DNA of 42,091 bases from Mesorhizobium sp. M7A.F.Ca.US.008.03.1.1 (GTDB taxonomy: Bacteria > Pseudomonadota > Alphaproteobacteria > Rhizobiales > Rhizobiaceae): NCBI RefSeq assembly GCF_003997495.1, contig NZ_RZRU01000038.1:1-42091 (forward strand). Direction: 5' to 3'. Below are positions 25,936-33,047 of this stretch, in pieces. The notes under the pieces were generated by a model. The model was not told the DNA's origin. It saw only the letters and a program-made list of their open reading frames with translations, and searched no databases. The translations under genes and the position numbers were made by a program. Position 1 is the stretch's first letter, and each line of letters opens with the position of its first letter.

Positions 25936-26535
25936 ATGAAATCCCTGTTGTTTCCGGCGGTCGCCGGAATGCTGACCGTGATGTCGGGCGCCGCGTTTGC
26001 CGATACCGCCGTCTCAGCCGTCACCGACCTTAACGTGCGCGCCGGACCCGGCCCGCAATACCCTGTTATCGGCGTGCTCACCGCCGGCCAGTCGGCAACG
26101 CTCAATGGCTGCATCGAAAACAGCAAATGGTGCACTATAGCCGAGGCCGGCGGCCAGGGCTGGGTCTATTCCGACTATGTGACAGCCGATATTGGCGGCA
26201 GCCGGGTGGTGCTGACGGAACGGCGCTCCAGCGTTGCCGTCGTCTCGCCGCCGGAAGACATCGGCAACTACTCGACCGACTATACCGGCGCGATCGTTGC
26301 CGGTGAACCGGTCGAGGACGCCTTCCCGCCACCCCCGCCCGAAATCAGAACCTATGTCGATACGCATCGCCTCGACCCCGTCTATCTCGACGGCGAGGTG
26401 GTGACCGGCGCGACCTTGCCCGACACCGTCGAGCTGCGCGAAATTCCGGATTACAACTACCGCTATGTCTATGTGAACGGCCAGCCAGCGCTGATCGATC
26501 CGCAGACGCGGCGCATCATGTACGTCGTGCGCTGA
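25936..26535 (+). CDS. Secreted SH3-domain and DUF1236 protein
   Basis: A 199-residue exported protein. A signal peptide (residues 1-22, ending AFA) is followed by a bacterial SH3 domain (about 24-85, with LNVRAGPGPQYPVIGVL and WVYSDYVTA), a proline-rich linker (EDAFPPPPPEIRTYV) and a C-terminal DUF1236 module (about 145-199, with LPDTVELREIPDYNYRYVYVNGQPALID). Such proteins are common in rhizobia and are thought to sit in the periplasm or at the cell wall; SH3 domains often bind peptidoglycan peptides. The ATG at 25936 has GGAGAGAAA upstream. It may share a transcript with the preceding metallopeptidase gene. Confidence 0.88.
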   Translation: MKSLLFPAVAGMLTVMSGAAFADTAVSAVTDLNVRAGPGPQYPVIGVLTAGQSATLNGCIENSKWCTIAEAGGQGWVYSDYVTADIGGSRVVLTERRSSVAVVSPPEDIGNYSTDYTGAIVAGEPVEDAFPPPPPEIRTYVDTHRLDPVYLDGEVVTGATLPDTVELREIPDYNYRYVYVNGQPALIDPQTRRIMYVVR

Positions 26536-26640
26536 CGACAATTGGCACAAGCGGCCGCTGCGACTGCGGCGGCCGCCAGCAGGCGGCACCGCAGCGCGTC
26601 GCCTCTCCTGCGCTAACGCTGCTCTGAGCGTTGTCCTTTG

Positions 26641-26663
26641 CGGAAAACGATTCCGATTTTCCG
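26641..26663. repeat. Short palindrome in the gap before the CPBP gene
   Basis: CGGAAAA (26641-26647) and TTTTCCG (26657-26663) form a perfect 7-bp inverted repeat around CGATTCCGA. Similar palindromes containing GATTCCGATTTTC are scattered through rhizobial genomes. It is 47 bp before the GTG start of the next gene, so it may also affect that promoter. Confidence 0.5.
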
Positions 26664-26709
26664 GCCATCGGTTACTCAATAAGGCGATGACTTTGGCAAA
26701 GGAGCTCGC

Positions 26710-27660
26710 GTGACCATCGATCCGGCCGCCTTCGAGCGTTACAGGCATTCGCCGAACGTCAGGACGACCTTGCCGCGCCTGTTGCTCGGAACGGGGATCG
26801 TCGTCCTTTTTTGGGCAGCAACCACCGTGGCCGTGCTGGTCGGCGGCACCTATGCCTTCTTCGCCTGGCAGGCGGCCACATCATCCGGCATGCAGGGTTT
26901 CCTCGCTTCGCCCCTTGGCATCCTCACCGCACTCGTTTCGTTCGCCGGCATCTGGATCGGCCTGTGGGTCGCGATGCGCTGGGTGCATGGCGAGAAGCTG
27001 TCGGCGCTGCTCGGCAACAGCCGACGTGTTTCATGGTCCGGCTTCCTCAAGGGGCTGACCGCGGTGCTGATCACATCGTTCATATCCGAGGTCCTGCTCT
27101 ATCTCTTGCAGCCGCAGATCGCGCGCGGCCCGATCGGCCTATCATCCTGGTTGCTGTTCGCGATCCCGATCGCCGCGCTCACCTTGTTGCAGACCTCGTC
27201 GGAAGAGCTGCTGTTTCGCGGCTACCTGCTGCGCGGCCTCGCCAGCCGGTTCAAGAGCCCGTTCGTCTGGGCGCTGTTGCCGGCTTTGCTGTTCACCTCG
27301 CTGCATTGGAGCGCGAATTCCTCGGCCGCGATCAACGCCTGTGTGCTGGCGTCGATCGCCGCTTTCGCGCTGCTGCTGACGCTTGTGGTTTACGCAACCG
27401 GCAATCTCGGCGCCGCCCTGGGTGCTCACCTCGGCAACAACCTGACCGGTTTTCTGCTGATCTCGCATCAGGAAAGCTACAATTCCTTCGCCCTGTTCAA
27501 CGCCAGGCCGCTCGAAGGACCGGGCTGGGCGACGTCGGATGCGGTTCTCATTGCCTTCATCGGCATTGCCTGCAGCCTGCTGACCGTCGTGCTGCTTCTA
27601 CATCCGCGTTCGCCGCTCAAGGTCGCCGCCGAGCTTCCGGACCGGGCGAGCACGGCCTGA
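26710..27660 (+). CDS. CPBP family intramembrane metalloprotease
   Basis: A 316-residue membrane protein with about eight helices and an ABI/CAAX-protease-and-bacteriocin-processing domain. Catalytic motifs are SEELLFRGYLL (Glu165, Glu166, Arg170), FTSLHW (His199) and GAHLGNN (His240, Asn244), all in order and intact. Bacterial members cleave membrane-embedded substrates or protect from bacteriocins; the target here is unknown, with no peptide precursor nearby. It starts with GTG at 26710, preceded by AAGGAG at 26699-26704. It seems to be a single gene. Confidence 0.9.
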   Translation: MTIDPAAFERYRHSPNVRTTLPRLLLGTGIVVLFWAATTVAVLVGGTYAFFAWQAATSSGMQGFLASPLGILTALVSFAGIWIGLWVAMRWVHGEKLSALLGNSRRVSWSGFLKGLTAVLITSFISEVLLYLLQPQIARGPIGLSSWLLFAIPIAALTLLQTSSEELLFRGYLLRGLASRFKSPFVWALLPALLFTSLHWSANSSAAINACVLASIAAFALLLTLVVYATGNLGAALGAHLGNNLTGFLLISHQESYNSFALFNARPLEGPGWATSDAVLIAFIGIACSLLTVVLLLHPRSPLKVAAELPDRASTA

Positions 27661-27696
27661 TTGCAGGCCCGGGAACGACGCAATCCGGTCTTTGTC

Positions 27697-27725
27697 TTGA
27701 CTCCGCATCCGATTTCCTGTCTACA
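27697..27725 (+). promoter_or_regulatory. Sigma-70-type promoter upstream of ffh
   Basis: TTGACT (27697-27702) and TCTACA (27720-27725) with a 17-bp spacer, close to the housekeeping consensus. Transcription would begin near 27732, 207 bp before ffh, and pass a terminator-like hairpin at 27823-27862. Confidence 0.55.
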
Positions 27726-27731
27726 CGCCCC

Positions 27732-27862
27732 GAATTCCGCGACGAGTATCCCTCCGAGCAAGCCGACCAGGACGCCGAAACCTCTTTGAGGTGAAGTGCT
27801 GTAAATCGATCCTGGAGGCCAACACCCGGCAGCGCTGAGCGCCCCCGGGTGCTTTTTGGTTT
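27732..27862 (+). ncRNA. Candidate small RNA or attenuated leader before ffh
   Basis: The interval runs from a good promoter to a classic intrinsic terminator: CACCCGG (27823-27829) pairs with CCGGGTG (27845-27851), with inner GCGC-TGA-GCGC, followed by CTTTTTGGTTTT. It has no convincing open frame. It could be a free small RNA of about 130 nt, an attenuator controlling ffh, or just the end of the CPBP gene transcript, whose stop is 163 bp before the hairpin. It does not contain the conserved SRP RNA core, so it is not ffs. Confidence 0.45.
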
Positions 27863-27872
27863 TGGCTTTTGG

Positions 27873-27900
27873 TTGGACACTGGGCGCGAACGCATTACCT
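27873..27900 (+). promoter_or_regulatory. Possible second ffh promoter after the terminator
   Basis: TTGGAC (27873-27878) and TTACCT (27895-27900) with a 16-bp spacer lie between the terminator and the ffh start. The -10 match is weak. If active, it would uncouple ffh from the upstream RNA. A small hairpin (GGCACC-ATCC-GGGTGCC, about 27905-27921) follows. Confidence 0.25.
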
Positions 27901-27938
27901 CTCGGGCACCATCCGGGTGCCAGGGAAAAGGAAAACGA

Positions 27939-29549
27939 ATGTTTGAATCGCTACAGGAACGTCTTGGTTCGATCCTGAACGGCCTCACCGGCCGCGGCGC
28001 GCTGTCGGAGGCTGATGTCTCGGCGGCGCTGCGCGAGGTGCGCCGTGCGCTGCTCGAGGCCGACGTTGCGCTGGAAGTGGTGCGCTCCTTCACCGACAAG
28101 GTGCGCGAGAAGGCCGTCGGCGCTGCCGTGGTCAAGTCGATCAAGCCCGGCCAGATGGTCGTCAAGATCGTTCATGACGAACTGGTCGACATGCTCGGCG
28201 CTGAAGGCGTCGCCATCGATCTCAATGCCCCGGCGCCGGTCGTCATCTTGATGGTCGGCCTGCAGGGTTCCGGCAAGACGACCACTTCGGCCAAGATCGC
28301 CAAGCGTCTTTCCGAGCGTCAGAACAAGAAGGTCCTGATGGCCTCGCTCGACACGCGGCGCCCCGCCGCGCAGGAGCAGCTTCGCCAGCTTGGCGAACAG
28401 GTCAAGGTCGCCACGCTGCCGATCATCGACGGCCAGTCGCCGGTCGACATCGCCCGCCGCGCCGTGCAGGCGGCCAGGCTCGGCGGCCACGACATCGTCA
28501 TCCTCGACACTGCCGGCCGCACCCATATCGACGAGCCGCTGATGGTCGAGATGGCCGACATCAAGAAGGTGTCGAGCCCGCATGAAATCCTGCTGGTCGC
28601 CGATTCGCTGACCGGCCAGGACGCCGTCAACCTCGCCAAGAGCTTCGACGAGCGCGTCGGCATCACCGGCCTCGTGCTGACCCGCATGGACGGCGATGGC
28701 CGCGGTGGTGCTGCACTCTCCATGCGCGCCGTTACCGGCAAGCCGATCAAGCTGATCGGCACCGGCGAAAAGATGGACGGGCTGGAGGAATTCCACCCCA
28801 AGCGCATCGCCGACCGCATCCTCGGTATGGGCGACATTGTCTCGCTCGTCGAAAAGGCCGCCGAAAACATCGACGCCGAACAGGCGGCGGCGATGGCCAA
28901 GAAGATGCAGTCGGGCAAGTTCGACCTGAACGACCTTGCCGGCCAGCTTCAGCAGATGTCGAAAATGGGCGGCATGGGGGGCATCATGGGCATGATGCCC
29001 GGCATGGGCAAGATGAAGGACCAGATGGCCGCCGCCGGTCTCGACGACAAGATGTTCGGCCGCCAGCTCGCCATCATCTCGTCGATGACCAAGGCAGAGC
29101 GCGCCAATCCCGATTTGCTCAAGCATTCTCGCAAGAAGCGCATCGCCGCCGGTTCCGGCACCGACGCGGCCGAAATCAACAAGCTGCTCAAGATGCATCG
29201 CGGCATGGCCGACATGATGAAGGCGATGGGCGGCAAGGGCAAAGGCGGCGGCCTGATGCGCGGCATGATGGGCGGCCTCGCCTCCAAGATGGGCCTCGGC
29301 GGCATGATGCCGGGCGGCCCCGGGGGCATGGGTGGCATGCCGGACCTGTCGAAGATGGACCCCAAGCAGCTCGAAGCCTTGCAGAAGCAGGCACAGGCAG
29401 CCGGCCTTGGCGGTGGCATGAAAGGCCTTCCCGGCGGCGGTGGCCTGCCCGGACTGCCCAGTGGCATGCCTGGCCTTCCCGGCGGCATGAAGCTGCCCGG
29501 TTTGCCCGGAATGGGCGGCGGCCTGCCCGGCCTTGGCAAGAAGAAGTGA
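27939..29549 (+). CDS. ffh: Signal recognition particle protein Ffh
   Basis: GTPase subunit of the signal recognition particle that, with 4.5S RNA, targets nascent membrane proteins to the receptor FtsY. The 536-residue product has the N domain (MFESLQERLGSILNGL), G-domain motifs GLQGSGKTTT (residues 107-116), DTRRPAA, DTAGRTHIDE, TRMDGDGRGGA and GTGEKMDGLE, then a methionine-rich M domain (GGIMGMMPGMGKM). It is about 80 residues longer than E. coli Ffh because of a C-terminal tail of repeated Gly, Met, Leu and Pro (GLPGLP- and GMPGLP-like units) ending GLGKKK. The ATG at 27939 is preceded by AAAAGGAAAA. The chorismate mutase gene follows after 7 bp. Confidence 0.97.
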   Translation: MFESLQERLGSILNGLTGRGALSEADVSAALREVRRALLEADVALEVVRSFTDKVREKAVGAAVVKSIKPGQMVVKIVHDELVDMLGAEGVAIDLNAPAPVVILMVGLQGSGKTTTSAKIAKRLSERQNKKVLMASLDTRRPAAQEQLRQLGEQVKVATLPIIDGQSPVDIARRAVQAARLGGHDIVILDTAGRTHIDEPLMVEMADIKKVSSPHEILLVADSLTGQDAVNLAKSFDERVGITGLVLTRMDGDGRGGAALSMRAVTGKPIKLIGTGEKMDGLEEFHPKRIADRILGMGDIVSLVEKAAENIDAEQAAAMAKKMQSGKFDLNDLAGQLQQMSKMGGMGGIMGMMPGMGKMKDQMAAAGLDDKMFGRQLAIISSMTKAERANPDLLKHSRKKRIAAGSGTDAAEINKLLKMHRGMADMMKAMGGKGKGGGLMRGMMGGLASKMGLGGMMPGGPGGMGGMPDLSKMDPKQLEALQKQAQAAGLGGGMKGLPGGGGLPGLPSGMPGLPGGMKLPGLPGMGGGLPGLGKKK

Positions 29550-29556
29550 GGACGCC

Positions 29557-29889
29557 ATGAACGAAGAAAAGGACATGGCCGACGCCCGCGCCCTCCTGGC
29601 CGATTACCGCGCCTCGATCGACAACATCGACGCGGCTCTCATCCACATGCTGGCCGAGCGCTTCCGCTGCACCAAGGCGGTTGGCGTGCTGAAGGCAACG
29701 CATGGCCTGCCGCCGGCCGACCCGGCACGCGAGCAGCAGCAGATCGCCCGGCTTCGCCAGCTGGCGAAGGATGCCCATCTCGACCCGGATTTCGCGGAAA
29801 AATTCCTCAACTTCGTCGTCCGCGAAGTGATCCGCCACCACGAACAGATCGCCGCTTCCGCTTCCAACGGCGTGACGAAAACCAACTGA
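29557..29889 (+). CDS. AroQ-type chorismate mutase
   Basis: A 110-residue all-helical enzyme that converts chorismate to prephenate for phenylalanine and tyrosine synthesis. The first helix contains LLADYRASIDNIDAALIHML, with the usual Arg and Asp contacts, then ERFRCTKAVGVLKATHGLPPADPAREQQQIARL, where Arg and Lys positions match the AroQ active site. The last helix is FLNFVVREVIRHHEQIA. It starts 7 bp after ffh with GAGG in front and ends 36 bp before rpsP. The placement of a shikimate-branch enzyme between ffh and rpsP is seen in Rhizobiales; cotranscription is likely, a functional link is not evident. Confidence 0.92.
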   Translation: MNEEKDMADARALLADYRASIDNIDAALIHMLAERFRCTKAVGVLKATHGLPPADPAREQQQIARLRQLAKDAHLDPDFAEKFLNFVVREVIRHHEQIAASASNGVTKTN

Positions 29890-29925
29890 AACCCAATCAA
29901 CGAACTTAGTTTTAGGAGAAAAGAA

Positions 29926-30324
29926 ATGCCCTTGAAGATCCGACTGGCCCGTGCGGGCTCAAAGAAGCGTCCTTACTACCACGTCGTCATTGCCGATGCC
30001 CGTTCGCCGCGTGACGGCCGGTTCATCGAGTCGATCGGCTCGTGGAACCCGCTGCTGCCCAAGGACGGCGAACGCGTCAAGGTCGACGCCGACCGCGTCA
30101 AGCATTGGCTGGCGCATGGCGCCCAGCCGACCGACCGCGTGCTGCGCTTCCTCGACGAGGCTGGCCTCGTCAAGCGCGACGCCCGCTCCAACCCGAAGAA
30201 GGCCGAGCCGGGCAAGAAGGCGCAGGAACGCGCTTCGCTCTTGAAGAAGGCGCAGGAAGACGCCGCTGCTGCTGCGGCCGCCGCTGCTGCACCGGCCGAG
30301 GCAGAAGCCGCCACCGCCGAATAA
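29926..30324 (+). CDS. rpsP: 30S ribosomal protein bS16
   Basis: Small-subunit ribosomal protein needed for 30S assembly. The core (MPLKIRLARAGSKKRPYYHV, then RDGRFIESIGSWNPL and DRVKHWLAHGAQPTDRVLRFL) is typical. The 132-residue chain carries a long C-terminal extension of Lys/Glu then a run of alanines (residues about 113-127), as is common in alphaproteobacterial S16. TTAGGAGAAAAG at 29911-29922 is a strong ribosome binding site. It closes the ffh - chorismate mutase - rpsP group with its own terminator. The usual followers rimM and trmD are not here. Confidence 0.97.
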   Translation: MPLKIRLARAGSKKRPYYHVVIADARSPRDGRFIESIGSWNPLLPKDGERVKVDADRVKHWLAHGAQPTDRVLRFLDEAGLVKRDARSNPKKAEPGKKAQERASLLKKAQEDAAAAAAAAAAPAEAEAATAE

Positions 30325-30346
30325 GTATTGCCCTATCGCATCCAGG

Positions 30347-30373
30347 AAACGGCGGGCCAAGGCCCGCCGTTTT
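30347..30373 (+). terminator. Terminator after rpsP
   Basis: AAACGGCGGGCC (30347-30358), loop AA, and GGCCCGCCGTTTT (30361-30373): a 12-bp perfect stem ending in T residues. It also faces the stop of the convergent lipoprotein gene 32 bp away. Confidence 0.9.
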
Positions 30374-30404
30374 GCTGTCCGGTTCTGTCTGTAAGAGCTG
30401 CCGA

Positions 30405-30668
30405 TCAATAACCGCTCGGGCAGCGGTCGATGTAGACGCGGCCCCGGCGATCGCGATAGCGGCATTCACCGCTCTCGCTTGCCCGGCCGATCAGCGCACC
30501 GGCAACGGCGCCGACAGCACCACCGACGACGGCGCCTTGAACCGGATCGCCAGCGACCGCCGCACCGACGGCAGCGCCACCGAGGCCGCCTACGGCCGCG
30601 CCTTTTTCCGTTTGCGAACAAGCGGCGAGCGGCACCAGCAGCGCCATCAAAAGCATCGTTTTCTTCAT
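30405..30668 (-). CDS. Glycine-zipper outer-membrane-type lipoprotein
   Basis: An 87-residue small lipoprotein. The signal sequence MKKTMLLMALLVPLAACS carries a lipobox with lipidated Cys17. Then follows a glycine-zipper pair (GAAVGGLGGAAVGAAVAGDP and GAVVGGAVGAVAGALIGRAS, about residues 24-64) that could span or line a membrane, and a polar end CRYRDRRGRVYIDRCPSGY with two cysteines. Similar 2TM glycine-zipper proteins (17 kDa antigen or OsmB types) sit in the outer membrane and respond to envelope stress. The ATG at 30668 has GAGAGGAA before it. The gene is monocistronic, convergent with rpsP. Confidence 0.87.
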   Translation of the reverse strand: MKKTMLLMALLVPLAACSQTEKGAAVGGLGGAAVGAAVAGDPVQGAVVGGAVGAVAGALIGRASESGECRYRDRRGRVYIDRCPSGY

Positions 30669-30802
30669 CGTCGTTCCTCTCCGATAGGAGCCGCCTCCGC
30701 CGCCAAGCGAATCTCTAACTCGCAACTCGGCGATTCGATCCCTAAGACATTGCCCGGCAAAGGGTTCCAGGCTTAGAGTTGAAAGCGATGCTTCGATCGG
30801 AT

Positions 30803-31213
30803 CTATCGGCTGAACGGGATCAGCGCGCGGACCTTGGCATCGCGCAGATACAGGCCACCCCACAGGATAATGCCGAGATAGACGCCGAACAGCATGTGCG
30901 AGAACAGCGGGTTGTCGACGCGGACATTGGTGGCGATGGCGCCGCCCATATAGGCGGTGAGCAGGATGGCGCCGAGCACCGCGGTGCGCGGCAAGGCGTA
31001 GAGCGCGGTCGAGATCAGGCCGATGACGCCAAGCATGCGCGCGACATTGGCATCGGCCGGCCAGCCGAGCGGCACCATCGTCTGGGTGACGATGTCGAGC
31101 GGCGGCAGCTTGATGGCGCCGTCGAAGATCATGAACAGCACGATGACGCCGCTGAGCGCGCGGCCAGTCCACAAAGCGCCCGGCGATACGGGCGCAGCTT
31201 CGGAAATGCTCAT
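30803..31213 (-). CDS. DoxX-like integral membrane protein
   Basis: A 136-residue protein with four hydrophobic helices of the DoxX-like type (pattern WTGRALSGVIVLFMIFDGAIKL in helix 1, RMLGVIGLISTALYALPRTAVLGAILLTAYMGGAIATN in helices 2 and 3, FGVYLGIILWGGLYLRD in helix 4). The family has unknown function; relatives have been linked to redox and membrane stress. The ATG at 31213 has GGAGGGAC upstream (minus strand), which decides it over an in-frame ATG at 31261. It is separated by 134 bp from the lipoprotein gene downstream, without a clear terminator. Confidence 0.82.
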   Translation of the reverse strand: MSISEAAPVSPGALWTGRALSGVIVLFMIFDGAIKLPPLDIVTQTMVPLGWPADANVARMLGVIGLISTALYALPRTAVLGAILLTAYMGGAIATNVRVDNPLFSHMLFGVYLGIILWGGLYLRDAKVRALIPFSR

Positions 31214-31324
31214 GATGGTCCCTCCTGGTGGTTCGAGCCCTTTTCGCTGGGGTCGAACCAAGGACGTGGCATGGGGCCGCGATCCGACAGCGGGGCGGAT
31301 TCTTTTAAGCCGGCGCGCCTTCGC

Positions 31325-32230
31325 CTACGAAAAATAGAACTTTTCCGCCGGAATCATCTTCGGCGGCGTTTCGCCCAGCGCTTCGAACACCGAGATTTCG
31401 CAGACACGGCAGAGGCCGTCGAGTGCAAGGTCGTTGGCTTCGGTGCCGAACGGATCCTCGAGCTCTTCCGACAGCGCGTCGAGGCCGAAGAAAGTATAGG
31501 CGATCAACGCCGTGAACAGCGGCGTCGCCCAACCGGTGGTCGAGATCAGGCCGATCGGCAGCAGCAGGCAGACGATATAGGCCGTGCGATGCACCAGCAG
31601 CGTGTAGGCGAAGGGCAAGGGCGTACCGGCGATCCGCTCGCAGCCGGCCTGGATGGCGGCGATCGACGCGAGCCTCTCATCGAGGATACGAAATCCGATC
31701 GTGTCGACGTCGCCCGCCCGGCGCTGCGCATTGGCACGCCGGCCCATGCGCCTGACCATCTCGTCGGCCGGATTGGAAAAGGCTGCTGCCTTGTCCGCCT
31801 CGGCGTCGATGAAGGCACGGGCTTCCTTCATGCTGTCGATCTTGCGCAACTGCCCGCGCAGGAAATGACAGAAGGCGAGCGCTTCCATCAGCAAGGCGCG
31901 CTGTTCGGTCTGGTCCGGGATGAGGCTGGTGGTGGCGCGGGCCAGATTGCGCATTTCGAAGACCAGCGCGCCCCACAGCTTGCGCGCCTCCCACCAACGG
32001 TCATAGGCGGCGTTGTTGCGGAACGAGAGATAGATCGACAATGTCACGCCGACCAAGCCGAAAGGCGTGATGTTGAAGACGCTGAAATCAAGCTGGAACC
32101 GGCGCGCCACGGCCAGGATGATCGCTGAATAAAGCGCGAAGCCCAATATCTGCGGCAGGATGCGTGGCACGACCGAACCGCGCATGATGAAGAACAGCTG
32201 CAGGAATGTGGGGCGCGGGCGAACGATCAT
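31325..32230 (-). CDS. Bestrophin family membrane protein
   Basis: A 301-residue protein of the bestrophin/UPF0187 family, whose bacterial members are pentameric ion channels (KpBest conducts cations; others anions). Helices are visible near residues 23-43, 50-68 and 220-255. Typical segments are VTLSIYLSFRNNAAYDRWWEARKLWG (about 65-90) and the C-terminal LDALSEELEDPFGTEANDLAL, an acidic stretch that in this family takes part in gating and binding of divalent ions. The ATG at 32230 (MIVRPRPTFLQLF) agrees with the family; one at 32254 is possible too. A common rhizobial repeat lies 39 bp upstream. Ion selectivity cannot be told from sequence. Confidence 0.9.
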   Translation of the reverse strand: MIVRPRPTFLQLFFIMRGSVVPRILPQILGFALYSAIILAVARRFQLDFSVFNITPFGLVGVTLSIYLSFRNNAAYDRWWEARKLWGALVFEMRNLARATTSLIPDQTEQRALLMEALAFCHFLRGQLRKIDSMKEARAFIDAEADKAAAFSNPADEMVRRMGRRANAQRRAGDVDTIGFRILDERLASIAAIQAGCERIAGTPLPFAYTLLVHRTAYIVCLLLPIGLISTTGWATPLFTALIAYTFFGLDALSEELEDPFGTEANDLALDGLCRVCEISVFEALGETPPKMIPAEKFYFS

Positions 32231-32268
32231 CGAAGGCCTTTCACGGACCGGCATCGGCCCTCAGCGTC

Positions 32269-32338
32269 TCTAGAGCAATCCCAGGAAAGGTGTGAGACGG
32301 TTTCCCCTTGGGGATTGCGTCAAATCAAAGCGATAGTG
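32269..32338. repeat. Dispersed rhizobial repeat (AGAGCAATCCCAGGAAA type)
   Basis: The segment reads CTAGAGCAATCCCAGGAAAG, then GTGTGAGACGGTTT and GATTGCGTCAAATCAAAG. It closely resembles a widespread noncoding repeat that I recognise from Rhizobium and Mesorhizobium intergenic regions. It fills much of the 243-bp divergent gap between the bestrophin and ACT genes. Confidence 0.75.
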
Positions 32339-32473
32339 CGATACGACAGGCCGGCGAGCCCGGCCGTCAGCGACATCGCCATGTCGTCCTTGCAGGCTAT
32401 CGGCGGTCGATGGACGCGCATACTGAGGAGCTCCGGGCCGCTGTCCGCGTCTCCAGTCGAGAAAAGAGCAAAC

Positions 32474-32881
32474 ATGGCCGGCGAAACCGATCTGAAGACA
32501 CTGCTGGCATCGATGACACCGGAGCTGCTCGCCGGCGCCTATGTATTCGTCACGCTGGCACCCGGCGTCCCTCAGCCGGAAGGCGTTGAGCCGGTGATGG
32601 TGTTTCGCGAGCGCGAGGGCGTGACACTGATCGTGACCGAGGAGGCGGCCAGCGCCGCGGCACTGACCGCTTCGTTCCGCTGCCGGATGCTGACGCTGAA
32701 CATCCATTCGTCGCTGGAAGCCGTCGGCTTCCTCGCCGCCATCACCACGCGCCTGGCCGCCGCCGGCATGGGCGTCAATCCGGTCTCGGCCTTCTACCAC
32801 GACCATCTGTTCGTCCCGGCCGACAGGGCGGAGGAAGCGCTGGAGCTGTTGGAAAGGTTGGCGGCGGCCAATCGGACGTAA
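32474..32881 (+). CDS. ACT domain-containing protein
   Basis: A 135-residue soluble protein with two ACT-like modules (ACT_3 / ACT_7 type). The first part has TDLKTLLASMTPELLAGAYVFVTL, and the second IHSSLEAVGFLAAITTRLAAAGMGVNPVSAFYHDHLFVP. ACT domains bind amino acids, so this is probably a small sensor or chaperone-like regulator; stand-alone forms have no known partner. The ATG at 32474 gives the family start (MAGETDLKTLLA). In-frame codons upstream to 32315 run into the dispersed repeat and are not likely coding. The gene lies upstream of asd on the other strand (convergent), so a link to aspartate-family amino acids is possible but unproven. Confidence 0.85.
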   Translation: MAGETDLKTLLASMTPELLAGAYVFVTLAPGVPQPEGVEPVMVFREREGVTLIVTEEAASAAALTASFRCRMLTLNIHSSLEAVGFLAAITTRLAAAGMGVNPVSAFYHDHLFVPADRAEEALELLERLAAANRT

Positions 32882-32890
32882 AGCCGGTGC

Positions 32891-32943
32891 TGCCCCTCAT
32901 CCGCCTGCCGGCACCTTCTCCCCGTATAGTGACGGGGAGAAGA
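32891..32943. repeat. Rhizobial palindrome (CTTCTCCCCGT/ACGGGGAGAAG)
   Basis: CTTCTCCCCGT (32915-32925) and ACGGGGAGAAG (32932-32942) form a perfect 11-bp inverted repeat around ATAGTG, preceded by CCCCTCATCCGCCTGCCGGCA. The same core occurs at 6491-6641. It starts 10 bp after the ACT gene stop and may end that transcript. Confidence 0.88.
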
Positions 32944-32964
32944 AAGCTAACGGCGGAAGGCCGA

Positions 32965-33022
32965 GCCCGCGACCGCGGGCCGCCGGTCGTCCGGCGCCCC
33001 CGCGGAGGGCCCGCCGCGGCAG
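32965..33022. other. Cluster of GC-only hairpins downstream of asd
   Basis: Consecutive short stems, GCCCGC-GACC-GCGGGC (32965-32980) and GCCGG-TCGT-CCGGC (32982-32995), are followed by CCGCGG palindromes to about 33019. There is no T-run in either direction. It may be a transcription pause/Rho site or a repeat remnant; nothing coding is convincing. Confidence 0.4.
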
Positions 33023-33047
33023 CGGCGATACGGCCCGTGAGCGAAAA

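Noticed and set aside
27732..27862. SRP 4.5S RNA gene next to ffh
   Set aside because: The conserved GNRA-type SRP core (AGGUCxGGAAGGAAGCAGC-like) is absent.
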